Of a stretch of 64,000 nucleotides of DNA, positions 46,119 through 53,894 are shown one piece after another. Below the pieces are notes generated by a model, which worked only from the letters and a program-made list of their open reading frames with translations, did not search any database and was not told where the DNA came from. The translations under genes were made by a program, and so were the position numbers. This DNA comes from Bacteroidaceae bacterium (GTDB lineage: Bacteria; Bacteroidota; Bacteroidia; Bacteroidales; Bacteroidaceae), in NCBI GenBank assembly GCA_017461605.1, contig JAFTXN010000002.1, positions 62,001 through 126,000 of the forward strand. Direction: 5' to 3'. How positions within the stretch are numbered: the stretch's first letter is position 1; each line of letters begins with the position of its first letter.

Positions 46119-46769
46119 ATGAAAAATATAATCAATTTCTTTTTTTACTTTTGTGCGATACTCGCCATTGCAAGCTGTACGGTCGATGAAATGGATGAGC
46201 CTATGGGTTCTCTGAACGGATATGCCTGTCTTGAAGACGGTACTCCCGTGTCCGGTGGAATAGTGGAGATGGTAGGAACTGACCGTAAGGCCATCTGTAA
46301 TGAGAAGGGCGAATTCTATTTCTTCCATGTGCCGGCAGGTGACCACACGCTGAAGATGACCTTGGAGGATGGAACAGCGCTCGAAGGCAATGCGCCGGTG
46401 CGTAGCGACATGATGATGCCGTGTGTACTGACGCGTACGTATCCTGATTTCCCCATTGTTGCAGAGAGCGTAGAACTCTCCACTGCGGCTTATGATTACG
46501 ACCGCTATCGAGTACGCTTGACAAATACTTCCGATCAGAACGTCACCATCAGACTCTCCTCTGACGGAGTGTTGCTACTGGAGAACAGTGTTGGCACCGA
46601 CACTTGGGGTAATAAGGAAATCGATACCAATGGCAATCTCGAAATAGAGGCCCAAGAATCTTATTGGGTATATTGCCAAAACGCCAAGGACTCTTATGAC
46701 AAGCGTATGCTCTTCATGGAGTGGAATGGCAAGAAGCAAGCCGTACATATTTGCAGATACACAGATTAA
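46119..46769 (+). CDS. lipoprotein with carboxypeptidase-regulatory-like domain
   Basis: A 216-residue lipoprotein with lipobox AIASC (Cys20). Residues about 30-95 form a transthyretin-like (carboxypeptidase D regulatory-type) beta-sandwich: GSLNGYACLEDGTPVSGGIVEM, AICNEKGEFYFFHVPAGDHTLKM. A second beta-rich half (PIVAESVELSTAAYDYDRYRV...) has no recognised family. Anchored and exposed, it may support the barrel protein encoded 27 bases upstream. Confidence 0.72.
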   Translation: MKNIINFFFYFCAILAIASCTVDEMDEPMGSLNGYACLEDGTPVSGGIVEMVGTDRKAICNEKGEFYFFHVPAGDHTLKMTLEDGTALEGNAPVRSDMMMPCVLTRTYPDFPIVAESVELSTAAYDYDRYRVRLTNTSDQNVTIRLSSDGVLLLENSVGTDTWGNKEIDTNGNLEIEAQESYWVYCQNAKDSYDKRMLFMEWNGKKQAVHICRYTD

Positions 46770-46790
46770 CCCTTAAAAAACATTCACACC

Positions 46791-47168
46791 ATGGGATTCT
46801 TTGACCATTTGCTTGGTAATGCCACCGAGGTAAAGTTGGAGGAAATCCAACAGGAGTTTAGTGCCATCTTGACGGATGGCGAAAGCATCGAATGCGCTTT
46901 CAAGATCTTCAGAGACAAATGGGTGTTTACCAACAAGCGTCTCATCATGCAGGACGTTCAAGGTATGACAGGATCGAAGCGCGACTATCACTCCATTCCT
47001 TACAAGTCCATCGTTCATTTCTCCATTGAGACTGCCGGAACCTTTGATGACGACTGCGAAATGAAGATTTGGATTTCGGGCAAGGCTGAGCCTTATGAGA
47101 AGGAGTTTAAGCGCGGCATTGATATCAAGGGTATTCAGCGTACGCTGGCACACTACGTGTTGAGATAA
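46791..47168 (+). CDS. bacterial PH-domain protein
   Basis: A 125-residue cytoplasmic protein made of one bacterial pleckstrin-homology domain (bPH type). DKWVFTNKRLIMQDVQGMTGSKRDYHSIPYKSIVHFSIET is the typical strand core and IKGIQRTLAHYVL the final helix (fragments shown, with RDYHSIPYKSI the hallmark). Such domains form rings and bind membranes or partners; no activity is known. It is third of the operon, 21 bases after the lipoprotein gene. Pairing a cytoplasmic PH protein with two envelope proteins is unusual. Confidence 0.82.
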   Translation: MGFFDHLLGNATEVKLEEIQQEFSAILTDGESIECAFKIFRDKWVFTNKRLIMQDVQGMTGSKRDYHSIPYKSIVHFSIETAGTFDDDCEMKIWISGKAEPYEKEFKRGIDIKGIQRTLAHYVLR

Positions 47169-47219
47169 CCTTTAAGAGATTCTGTCACCCCGAGAACGTT
47201 TGACAGGATTTTACAACAA

Positions 47220-47272
47220 CAGAAAGCATCTGCTTGGCGACACTGTGCGTCGGGCAGGTGCTTTCTGTTTTT
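47220..47272 (+). terminator. terminator of the 43941 operon
   Basis: CAGAAAGCATCTGC pairs with GCAGGTGCTTTCTG, then TTTTT. Confidence 0.85.
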
Positions 47273-47387
47273 GTCGGGTGATGAGTTTCTTTTCGGTTGG
47301 TGACCAGAGGAAAGCTCTTGAATGGACTAAATGGGAATTGAGGGCGTGTGTGAAAAACTGCAGTCTTTGCTGCATTTCTTGTACCAT

Positions 47388-47427
47388 AATAAGGAGAGGC
47401 GACACATCGAGGTCGCCTCTCCTTATT
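47388..47427 (-). terminator. terminator of kinase gene 1
   Basis: AATAAGGAGAGGCGAC pairs perfectly with GTCGCCTCTCCTTATT over 16 bp with an 8-base loop, 55 bases beyond the kinase stop. Bases 47273-47387 show nothing else. Confidence 0.7.
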
Positions 47428-47481
47428 GCATAGTATGTCTTGATGCGTGCCCTTGGGAGCTGCTTGCGCTGCGTATAAGTT

Positions 47482-49158
47482 TTACAAATCTCCTACGATG
47501 TTCATTTGCTTCCAGTAGAAGTGTTGCTTGTAGCGCGTTTCCGAATTTTTGGGCACGTGAATGGTGATGCTCTGTTTCTTATTGTTGAAAGCGTTGTACA
47601 TCTCCGGCGGTTCGGGGGCATGCAGATAGATGTGCTTCAGGCTGTCGCAATGGTAGAAGACGTATTCGCCAATATACTTCACGGTGGCGGGCAGGGTGAT
47701 TTGAGGCAAGCGTGAACATTTCCAAAAGACTCCGCGCTCAATCCGCTTGAGGCTGTCGGGCAATACCACTTCGCGTAGGTTGATGTTGCAGGCGAGTAGG
47801 TCCATAGGCAGTGTGCGTACTCGTTTCGGCAGCCGGATGTGGCGTAAGCTCCTGCAGTGATGAGCCATTCGGTAGGGCAGGTGGGTGATGGAGTCGGGCA
47901 GAGTCAGCACTTTAAGGCTGTGCATCTCACCGAACGCTTGTTCTCCGATACTGTCGACGGTGGAGGGGAGATGAATGGCGCTGATTTCTGAACAGTAGAA
48001 GAATGCATCAGCTCCGATGTGTCGGATGCCTTCAGGAATAAAGGCAGAAGAGTAAGTATTTCCTCCCCTAAAGGCAGCGTCGGCAATGCTTGTAACCGGA
48101 ATGCGTTGGCCTTCGGCTGTCGTGATGTGCGACTGTATCTTGATGTTGTTCATGTCGTGCGTAGTGAAATTTTCTATGAAGATACGTGCTCCTACGACCT
48201 CTAAAGCCGAATGTTCGTCGGATTGGTATCGGTAGAGCACGTGATCGTTGGAGAAGTCGTAATCAGGTATTGACAGTGTCAGTTTGAGATTGGTCAGTGT
48301 CTCTTGGCCACCGGCAGTGTTGAAGTATATATATCCTGAGAAGCCGAGGACAAAGCTGATGCATAGGGTTATCATCAGCTTTCGTATGGTTCGTCTGCGT
48401 TTGGTCAGCCGTTGTAATATCTCATCCACAGAGGAAAAACGCTTGTTCTTATCTGCTTGCAGACATCGTGCCATGACTTTGCGGTAGACGCCGGGCAGGG
48501 GGATGTCGCTCTCGGTGCGGATGTATTCCATGAGTTTTCCCACTGCATAGATGTCTGTGCGGGTGTCAATCTCTTCGCTGTTGCCGCCCAATTGTTCGGG
48601 GGCTGCAAATTGGGGCGTGTATCCGGCGGAGTGGGCATAGCCTGCAGTGAAAGCAAATCCCAGGTCAATGATTTTCACGTCGTTGTTGACGCGTGTCAGC
48701 ATGATGTTCTCCGGTCGGAGGTCTGCGTGCACAATGCCTTGACCGTGCAGCTGCTTCAGCCCCGAGAGCAACTGGCAGAACAGATGGTCGAGGTTGGCAC
48801 GCGATCTAAACCACTCGGGAGCGGCTGCCAGCTTTTGGTCGAGCGTGGCTCCCTGCACGTATTCCATCAGCAGATATGCATCGACGTCATTGCACGCGAT
48901 GCTTTCGTAAGCAACGATGTGGGGGCTGTTGACCGACCTCCCGAGGTCGTACTCCTTGCGCAGCAGATTGCGGTAGCGCAGGTCGCCGGCAAACTCGGGC
49001 TTGAGCTTCTTCATGAAGTAATCCTTCCCATGTCGTCGTGCGATGTATGCATCAGCCGTACCACCCTTGTCGGGCAAGGTGGTTATTTTCTCGAAGATAC
49101 TACCGGCGGCTTCCTCCTCGATGCTGATGAAGTCGGATGAGATGTTGTGGGTGCTCAT
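47482..49158 (-). CDS. transmembrane Ser/Thr kinase with BspA-like leucine-rich repeats (copy 1)
   Basis: A 558-residue protein. Residues ~20-255 are a protein kinase: ATP-anchoring Lys in YFMKKLKPE (50/51), catalytic loop HADLRPEN (Asp146, Asn151), DLG in place of DFG (Asp165), and APE (186-188). The glycine-rich loop is degenerate and the catalytic-loop Lys is Arg. A single TM helix (about 259-279) leads to an extracytoplasmic part with BspA-type LRRs (about 360-540; repeats such as HIGADAFFYCSEISAIHLPS). The kinase thus faces the cytoplasm and the LRR the outside. It lies 18 bases after its partner gene and is a paralogue of the gene at 50259. Confidence 0.88.
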   Translation of the reverse strand: MSTHNISSDFISIEEEAAGSIFEKITTLPDKGGTADAYIARRHGKDYFMKKLKPEFAGDLRYRNLLRKEYDLGRSVNSPHIVAYESIACNDVDAYLLMEYVQGATLDQKLAAAPEWFRSRANLDHLFCQLLSGLKQLHGQGIVHADLRPENIMLTRVNNDVKIIDLGFAFTAGYAHSAGYTPQFAAPEQLGGNSEEIDTRTDIYAVGKLMEYIRTESDIPLPGVYRKVMARCLQADKNKRFSSVDEILQRLTKRRRTIRKLMITLCISFVLGFSGYIYFNTAGGQETLTNLKLTLSIPDYDFSNDHVLYRYQSDEHSALEVVGARIFIENFTTHDMNNIKIQSHITTAEGQRIPVTSIADAAFRGGNTYSSAFIPEGIRHIGADAFFYCSEISAIHLPSTVDSIGEQAFGEMHSLKVLTLPDSITHLPYRMAHHCRSLRHIRLPKRVRTLPMDLLACNINLREVVLPDSLKRIERGVFWKCSRLPQITLPATVKYIGEYVFYHCDSLKHIYLHAPEPPEMYNAFNNKKQSITIHVPKNSETRYKQHFYWKQMNIVGDL

Positions 49159-49176
49159 GCTTCGTTCGGGTTCGTT

Positions 49177-49791
49177 TTACCCCTCCACGACAGAGGGAAG
49201 ATCGGTTGTCGCGCATTCGTCCTGCTCGGGAAGAATGTAGTATTCGATGCCGCCATCGCGGCCGCAAACGTAATTGGTCGGTGCACCGGCGTTGTGTATC
49301 AGACAGTTCAGATACAGTGGTTCATTCCAGATAAAACCGGGGCAAAAGAATGTGTCGCCCGGTGACAATTTGCTGCCCACCGAGCTCTCAACGCAAAACA
49401 CGTCCTGCCCGAGCAGACGGATGGTCACGCTGCGTCCCGGTTGCCATAGCAAACGAATGCGTGTGCCGGCTGCCAGCGAGCGGGTGTGCAGATGCTTGTT
49501 GGCGAGAAAGTCGCTGTTTGTCTTGTTGCCCAAAGATGAATTCTCGACAAAATCCTTGAACGATTGATACCCCACGTATACTGACAAGATGTTCAGAATG
49601 TGTGTACGCGGAGTGTATTGAGGACCTTGTGGAAAGTATCCCCACAAGCGTTTGAGCGTGGTGGGAGATATCGTCATGTGTGTGCTGTCGAAGATGCGAA
49701 TCGACAGATATTCGAAATCGCTCTTTGTCAGTATGCTTCTTCCGACGGTGTTTTCCACTTTGGCAAGCAGATTTTTCAAGGAGTCATTCAT
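49177..49791 (-). CDS. HTH-like regulator or adaptor paired with LRR kinase (copy 1)
   Basis: A 204-residue soluble protein. The N-terminal half (about 20-85) has the ISPTTLKRLWGY signature and a downstream TPRTHILNILSVYVGYQSF helix, a helix-turn-helix-like module common in uncharacterised Bacteroidetes regulators. The C-terminal half is a beta-rich domain with SKLSPGDTFFCPGF and GAPTNYVCGRDGGI. It aligns along its length with the protein at 51977. The pairing and order with the kinase are kept in both copies, so the two proteins probably act together, perhaps regulator and kinase. DNA binding is inferred. Confidence 0.75.
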   Translation of the reverse strand: MNDSLKNLLAKVENTVGRSILTKSDFEYLSIRIFDSTHMTISPTTLKRLWGYFPQGPQYTPRTHILNILSVYVGYQSFKDFVENSSLGNKTNSDFLANKHLHTRSLAAGTRIRLLWQPGRSVTIRLLGQDVFCVESSVGSKLSPGDTFFCPGFIWNEPLYLNCLIHNAGAPTNYVCGRDGGIEYYILPEQDECATTDLPSVVEG

Positions 49792-49846
49792 AGGGAGGAC
49801 AATCTTTGGTTATAAAAGGCCCGAGAGCATTTTTGCGTTGCAAGAG

Positions 49847-49854
49847 CAAAAGTA
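49847..49854 (-). promoter_or_regulatory. -7 box of cassette 1
   Basis: Minus-strand TACTTTTG, 55 bases before the 49791 start. Confidence 0.5.
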
Positions 49855-49910
49855 GGGCTTTTTGGTAATATGGATGCAGGCCGTAAAGGCCTTTTTGCAG
49901 TGCTTGCGTC

Positions 49911-49929
49911 AAAAGGTCCGAAATGGGCC
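49911..49929. promoter_or_regulatory. candidate operator shared with 52787-52805
   Basis: AAAAGGTCCGAAATGGGCC differs by one base from the sequence at 52787-52805. Both lie upstream of a regulator gene of the duplicated cassette. Imperfectly palindromic (GGTCC/GGGCC). Confidence 0.4.
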
Positions 49930-49952
49930 TGCTTTTCCCAAAACTCTTCGGA

Positions 49953-50049
49953 GTTTCGATGAGAAATGGCTCGCATCGAAACAAAAGTGGCAAGGCCTGC
50001 CAAAAAACTGGCAAGGCGTGCCAGTTTTTTGGCAGGCCTTGCCACTTTT
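49953..50049. repeat. perfect 31-bp-arm palindrome with adjacent smaller hairpin
   Basis: Bases 49983-50013 and 50019-50049 are perfect reverse complements around a five-base loop (AGGCG). The arms contain TGGCAAGGCCTGCCA and TTTTTTGGCA blocks. Immediately upstream, 49953-49982 forms GTTTCGATG/CATCGAAAC. The structure lies between the two kinase cassettes. The rest of 49855-50258 holds a small GGCC/GGCC hairpin at 49879-49891 and no gene. Confidence 0.85.
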
Positions 50050-50094
50050 CGAAAGAGGGCTTGTCGGAAACAGGGTTGTAGGTGTAAAAAGAAC

Positions 50095-50121
50095 AACTCC
50101 TGCAATGGTTTAGCAGGAGTT
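50095..50121 (-). terminator. terminator of kinase gene 2
   Basis: AACTCCTGC pairs with GCAGGAGTT; GTTCTTTTT follows on the minus strand. It is 138 bases beyond the kinase stop. Confidence 0.7.
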
Positions 50122-50258
50122 GGGTGGGGAAGGCTTGTGTCCGAATGTCTCATCCCTGATGCATGATGTGAAATTCACGGTAAAGATTAATATGAACCCA
50201 AGGCTGCTTCTGATGTATCGATGCAGGACAAGGGCCGATGGCATTTCGGGAAGAGGGG

Positions 50259-51953
50259 CTATAAGTCTCCGACGAGGTTCAGCCTTTTCCAGTAGAAATG
50301 TGTCTTGTAGCGCTTCAAGGATGCTTTGGGCACGTGAATAGTGAGCTGTGAACCATTCGCGCGAAAAGCGTTGCTCATTTCGGGCGGTTCGGGGGCGTAC
50401 AGGTAGACATGCTTCAGGCTGTCGCAATGGAAGAAGGCATATTCGCCGATATATTTCACGGTGGCAGGCAAGGTGATTTGCGGTAATTTTCGACATTCCC
50501 AGAATACGCCACGCTCAATGCGCTCAAGGCTGTCGGGGAGCAGAACTTCCTGCAGATGGGTGTTGCAGGCAAAGATGTCAAGGGGCAGAGTGCGTATGCC
50601 GACGGGTAGCTTGATGCTGCGCAGTGAGGGACAATGGTGCGCCATCCCGATGGGGATTTCAGTCAACGAGTCGGGGAGGTGGAGCACTTGCAGGTTGTCC
50701 ATGAGCGAAAAGGCTTCTTCTTTGATTTCGCGGACCGATGGGGGCAGGTTGATGCAGGTGATTTTCGGGCATTTGCTAAAACTTTGCTCCCCGATGCTTT
50801 CGATACCATCGGGTATCATGGCGGACGTGAAGTTTTTGCCTTCGAAAAATGCCTTGTCGGAAATATGGGTTACGCGGCTGACCTTACCGCTCGGTAGGGT
50901 CAGGCAGCTCTTTATCTTGATGTTCTCGCCATCGTGTTCGCTGTTGCCAAAGAATGACACTTTTGCTCCCACCACGCAACAAGTGGTGCTGTCGGGGGAG
51001 GTGAACTGATAGAGCACTTGCCGGTCCCGTATGTCGTAGGGAGTCAGCTTCATGGTCCATTTGATGGCATTGAGGAAATTATAGCCGGTGACGGTGTTGA
51101 AGAAGAAGAGACCCGCAGCTCCCAGCATGGCGCACAGACTGACTGAAATAATTGTTTTTTGCAGGATACGTCGGCGTCGGTTGATGAGTTGCACGATTTC
51201 GTCAACGTTCTGATAACGCTCCCGTGGGTCCTCCTGCAGACAGCGTTTCTTGATGGTTTGATAGATTTTGGGCAGGCGTTTGCCGCTTTCACGTTCGACG
51301 AAAGCCATTATCTTGCCAATGGCATAGATGTCGGCGCAGGCATCTATGGTATTCCTACAGTCGCCCTGTTGCTCGGGGGCTGCATACCCCGGTGTGCGGC
51401 CGGTGGTGTAGGTGTAACTGTCGGCAAAGGCAAAACCCAGGTCGATCACTTTCACGTCGTTGTTGATGCGTGTCAGCATCACATTCTGCGGCTTCAGGTC
51501 TGCATGCACCACGTGGTTGCTGTGCATGTGTCCCACGGCTTCCAGCAGTTGGGAGAAAAGGCGGTCCAGGTGCTTGCGGCCGGTGAACCATTCGGGCGAA
51601 ACGCGCAGCTTCTCATCAAGTGTGGAGCCACATACATTCTCGCACAGGATGTACACCTCCTTCTCATTCTCCACCAGCTGTTCGTATTTCACGATGTAGG
51701 GCGAGTCGAGGCGCTTCCCCAGGTCGAACTCCTTGCGGAACAGGTTGCGATAGGTCTCGTTGTCCAAGAGTTCGGGCTTGAGCTGCTTCATGAAGAATTC
51801 CCGCCCCTTGATGCGAACAACGAAAGGCAACGACGTGGCCCCGGTGGCTTCGACCGGTCTCAGCATGTCAAAGTCGACATCAGCGCTCTCGGCCTCCGAG
51901 TTGACGAAACCCGAACTATCGTCTGAAAGATGGGGTGGGACGAAGTGTGTCAT
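50259..51953 (-). CDS. transmembrane Ser/Thr kinase with BspA-like leucine-rich repeats (copy 2)
   Basis: A 564-residue paralogue of the protein at 47482 with the same layout. The kinase domain (about 25-260) has Lys56 in FFMKQLKPE, catalytic loop HADLKPQN (Asp152, Lys154, Asn157), and DLG (Asp171). One TM helix lies at 266-287, and BspA-type LRRs at about 370-545. Unlike copy 1 it keeps the catalytic-loop lysine. The C-terminal ~130 residues are the most alike part between copies (shared TLPATVKYIGEY, LYAPEPPEM). It lies 23 bases after its partner regulator and 0.9 kb from the SPFH/TerB operon. Confidence 0.88.
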   Translation of the reverse strand: MTHFVPPHLSDDSSGFVNSEAESADVDFDMLRPVEATGATSLPFVVRIKGREFFMKQLKPELLDNETYRNLFRKEFDLGKRLDSPYIVKYEQLVENEKEVYILCENVCGSTLDEKLRVSPEWFTGRKHLDRLFSQLLEAVGHMHSNHVVHADLKPQNVMLTRINNDVKVIDLGFAFADSYTYTTGRTPGYAAPEQQGDCRNTIDACADIYAIGKIMAFVERESGKRLPKIYQTIKKRCLQEDPRERYQNVDEIVQLINRRRRILQKTIISVSLCAMLGAAGLFFFNTVTGYNFLNAIKWTMKLTPYDIRDRQVLYQFTSPDSTTCCVVGAKVSFFGNSEHDGENIKIKSCLTLPSGKVSRVTHISDKAFFEGKNFTSAMIPDGIESIGEQSFSKCPKITCINLPPSVREIKEEAFSLMDNLQVLHLPDSLTEIPIGMAHHCPSLRSIKLPVGIRTLPLDIFACNTHLQEVLLPDSLERIERGVFWECRKLPQITLPATVKYIGEYAFFHCDSLKHVYLYAPEPPEMSNAFRANGSQLTIHVPKASLKRYKTHFYWKRLNLVGDL

Positions 51954-51976
51954 GGCAGTGAGGAGTCGAGAACTTA

Positions 51977-52546
51977 TCAGATTTTGGTCAACTCAAAACG
52001 AATACCGCTCTTTCTTCCACAAATATAGTCGGTGGGAGCACCGCCGTTGTGTCGCAGGCAATGGAGGTGTAAAGGCTCATCCATCACAAAACAAGGACAG
52101 ATGAACGTGTCGCCCACCGAGAGCTTACTGTTTTTCGAAGTAATGACGGTAAACAGATCCTGCCCCTCAAGACGTATCAGCACTTGTCGGTCGGGTGCCC
52201 ACACCAGCAGCAGGTGAGAGCCCCTCTTCAGTGTACGAGTGTAGAGAAACTTGTCGTACGTGAATCCACTCTCCACCAAGCTGCCGTCCTTCATACACTC
52301 AAGAAATTCAGTCCAACCTCTGTACCCCACCAATCGCGACAGAATGTTCAGCGTGGTGATGCGTGGAGTGAATGGTGCTTCTTGGGGAAGATAGCCCCAA
52401 AAGCGCTTCAGCGTGGTGGGAGAAATTTGTACATGCAAGGCTTCCCAGATGCGTAGAGACAGAAAGTCGAAATCGCGAGGCGTCTGCATCTTTCTCTCAA
52501 CGAAGCTCTCTACCAAATTTTGCAAGGTGACGTATGCTTGTGTCAT
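51977..52546 (-). CDS. HTH-like regulator or adaptor paired with LRR kinase (copy 2)
   Basis: A 189-residue paralogue of the protein at 49177. It has ISPTTLKRFWGY at about 47-58, TPRITTLNILSRLVGYRGW after it, and the beta-rich C-terminal half with SKLSVGDTFICPCF and GAPTDYICGRKSGI. Two cysteine positions are shared between copies. It probably heads the copy 2 cassette and may bind DNA upstream of its own operon or the divergent TerB/SPFH operon. Function inferred from context only. Confidence 0.75.
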   Translation of the reverse strand: MTQAYVTLQNLVESFVERKMQTPRDFDFLSLRIWEALHVQISPTTLKRFWGYLPQEAPFTPRITTLNILSRLVGYRGWTEFLECMKDGSLVESGFTYDKFLYTRTLKRGSHLLLVWAPDRQVLIRLEGQDLFTVITSKNSKLSVGDTFICPCFVMDEPLHLHCLRHNGGAPTDYICGRKSGIRFELTKI

Positions 52547-52613
52547 AGATGATTGTGCAATCGGTTTGCCGGTATTCAGAAATCTTGTGCTGCCCGGGGA
52601 AGGACAGCGGCGA

Positions 52614-52621
52614 CAAAATTA
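52614..52621 (-). promoter_or_regulatory. -7 box of cassette 2
   Basis: Minus-strand TAATTTTG, 67 bases before the 52546 start. Confidence 0.45.
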
Positions 52622-52719
52622 TACAAATTCCTTTGAAGCGCGGAGAGACAAGACAGAAAAGCCACATCCTCTCCTTGATAAGGACCAAAACGGACCAATA
52701 GGGTTTCTTTGGTAGTACG

Positions 52720-52836
52720 TACTTTTGCATTCAGCTACTCTGGGCAACTTCGCGCCTGGAGAGTCTCTGATTTCTTGTTTTGTTGCAAAAGGTCCGAAGT
52801 GGGCCGCCTAAAAGCGACAAAGCAAGTATATTTTTG
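52720..52836 (+). promoter_or_regulatory. divergent promoter region of the TerB/SPFH/GYF operon
   Basis: Two -7-like boxes face the operon: TACTTTTG (52720-52727) and TATTTTTG (52829-52836). Between them lies the 19-mer AAAAGGTCCGAAGTGGGCC (52787-52805) shared with cassette 1. Downstream is an unusual AT-only stretch (52858-52890) of ATAATAATA type before the ATG at 52898. Confidence 0.5.
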
Positions 52837-52897
52837 CAAAGAAATGTTACGACACACATTATAATAAATAATAATAATATAATAATATATATACGTT

Positions 52898-53842
52898 ATG
52901 CAAAACATGAACGAAGGAGCAATGCCTCCTCCACCGCCGGCATCCGATGGCACTCAGGGTGGAATGTACAATCCCGTACTTGAAAACCTCATTGAGATGG
53001 CCTTGGCCGATGGTGTGTTGACCGAGAAAGAGAAGCAAGTGCTTTTCAAGCGAGCACAGGCGCAAGGCATCGATTTGGACGAATTTGAGATGGTGCTCGA
53101 CGCCAAACTCTTCGAACGAAAGAAGAATGGTAATCAGGTCAATGCAAATGCCGTTGCCGGTCCCACGAATTCTGCACCGCGCTCGTCGAAATGTGGAGAT
53201 GTGCGCAAATGTCCTGCTTGCGGAGCCATGATAGGTACCTTCATGATGGCCTGTCCCGACTGCGGCTACGAGTTTGTGGGAGTTGGTGCCAATAGCTTTG
53301 TGGAAAGATTTGCAAAAGGGTTGCAGGAAGCCGTTAGCAATTTCGAAAAAGCTGAGGACCAACGGGAAATACGCAACCGGACGAAAAGCAACGCCGGAGG
53401 TCTGGTGGGCCAACTGCAAGGCCTGATGGATATGCAAAACAGCGTGTCCGATTCCACCGGCGCACTGCGAAACGCCAAGCAACAACAAGTGGAAGCACAA
53501 TATGTGAAAACCGCAGTGCTGCCACGCGCCAAGGAGGATTGCATCGAGATGCTCAACTATCTGTTGCCCAAAATCAAAGTCAGTGGTGCCAATCGTGCTA
53601 CCTCGGAATGGAGAAAATACTATTTGGCCGTGCTTGACAAACTGGAGATGGGAGCTTCTCGCGATGCCGAACTGACACAGCTCATAGCCTATTATCGCAA
53701 GCAGTTCGAAGTATCCTCATGGGATCGATATCGGCTGTGGTGGAGTGGTTTGAGTCAACCGATAAAGGTGCTCATCGGAGTTGTGATTTTCTATCTGGTG
53801 CTCGGACTCATTTGTGCGGTGATGGCCTTAGTTGCTTTATGA
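52898..53842 (+). CDS. TerB-like, zinc-ribbon membrane protein with proline-rich N-terminus
   Basis: A 314-residue protein. The N-terminus has MPPPPPASDG (9-18). A TerB/DjlA-like helical unit follows (about 25-75; MALADGVLTEKEKQVLFKRA). Then a zinc ribbon CPACG...CPDCG (about 107-128), a helical central part, and a single C-terminal TM helix (about 287-312), so the bulk is cytoplasmic. The combination recalls zinc-ribbon proteins next to SPFH proteins, such as Bacillus YdjG beside YdjI. First gene of the operon. The proline run could be a ligand for the downstream GYF domains. Confidence 0.8.
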   Translation: MQNMNEGAMPPPPPASDGTQGGMYNPVLENLIEMALADGVLTEKEKQVLFKRAQAQGIDLDEFEMVLDAKLFERKKNGNQVNANAVAGPTNSAPRSSKCGDVRKCPACGAMIGTFMMACPDCGYEFVGVGANSFVERFAKGLQEAVSNFEKAEDQREIRNRTKSNAGGLVGQLQGLMDMQNSVSDSTGALRNAKQQQVEAQYVKTAVLPRAKEDCIEMLNYLLPKIKVSGANRATSEWRKYYLAVLDKLEMGASRDAELTQLIAYYRKQFEVSSWDRYRLWWSGLSQPIKVLIGVVIFYLVLGLICAVMALVAL

Positions 53843-53894
53843 AGCTCGTCTTAATAACAAAGAGAATAGAAACAAGGTATAGAATCGACGACAG

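Noticed and set aside
53266-53556. Antisense frames inside the TerB-like gene
   Set aside because: Typical shadow frames in GC-balanced coding DNA; no start context or domain.
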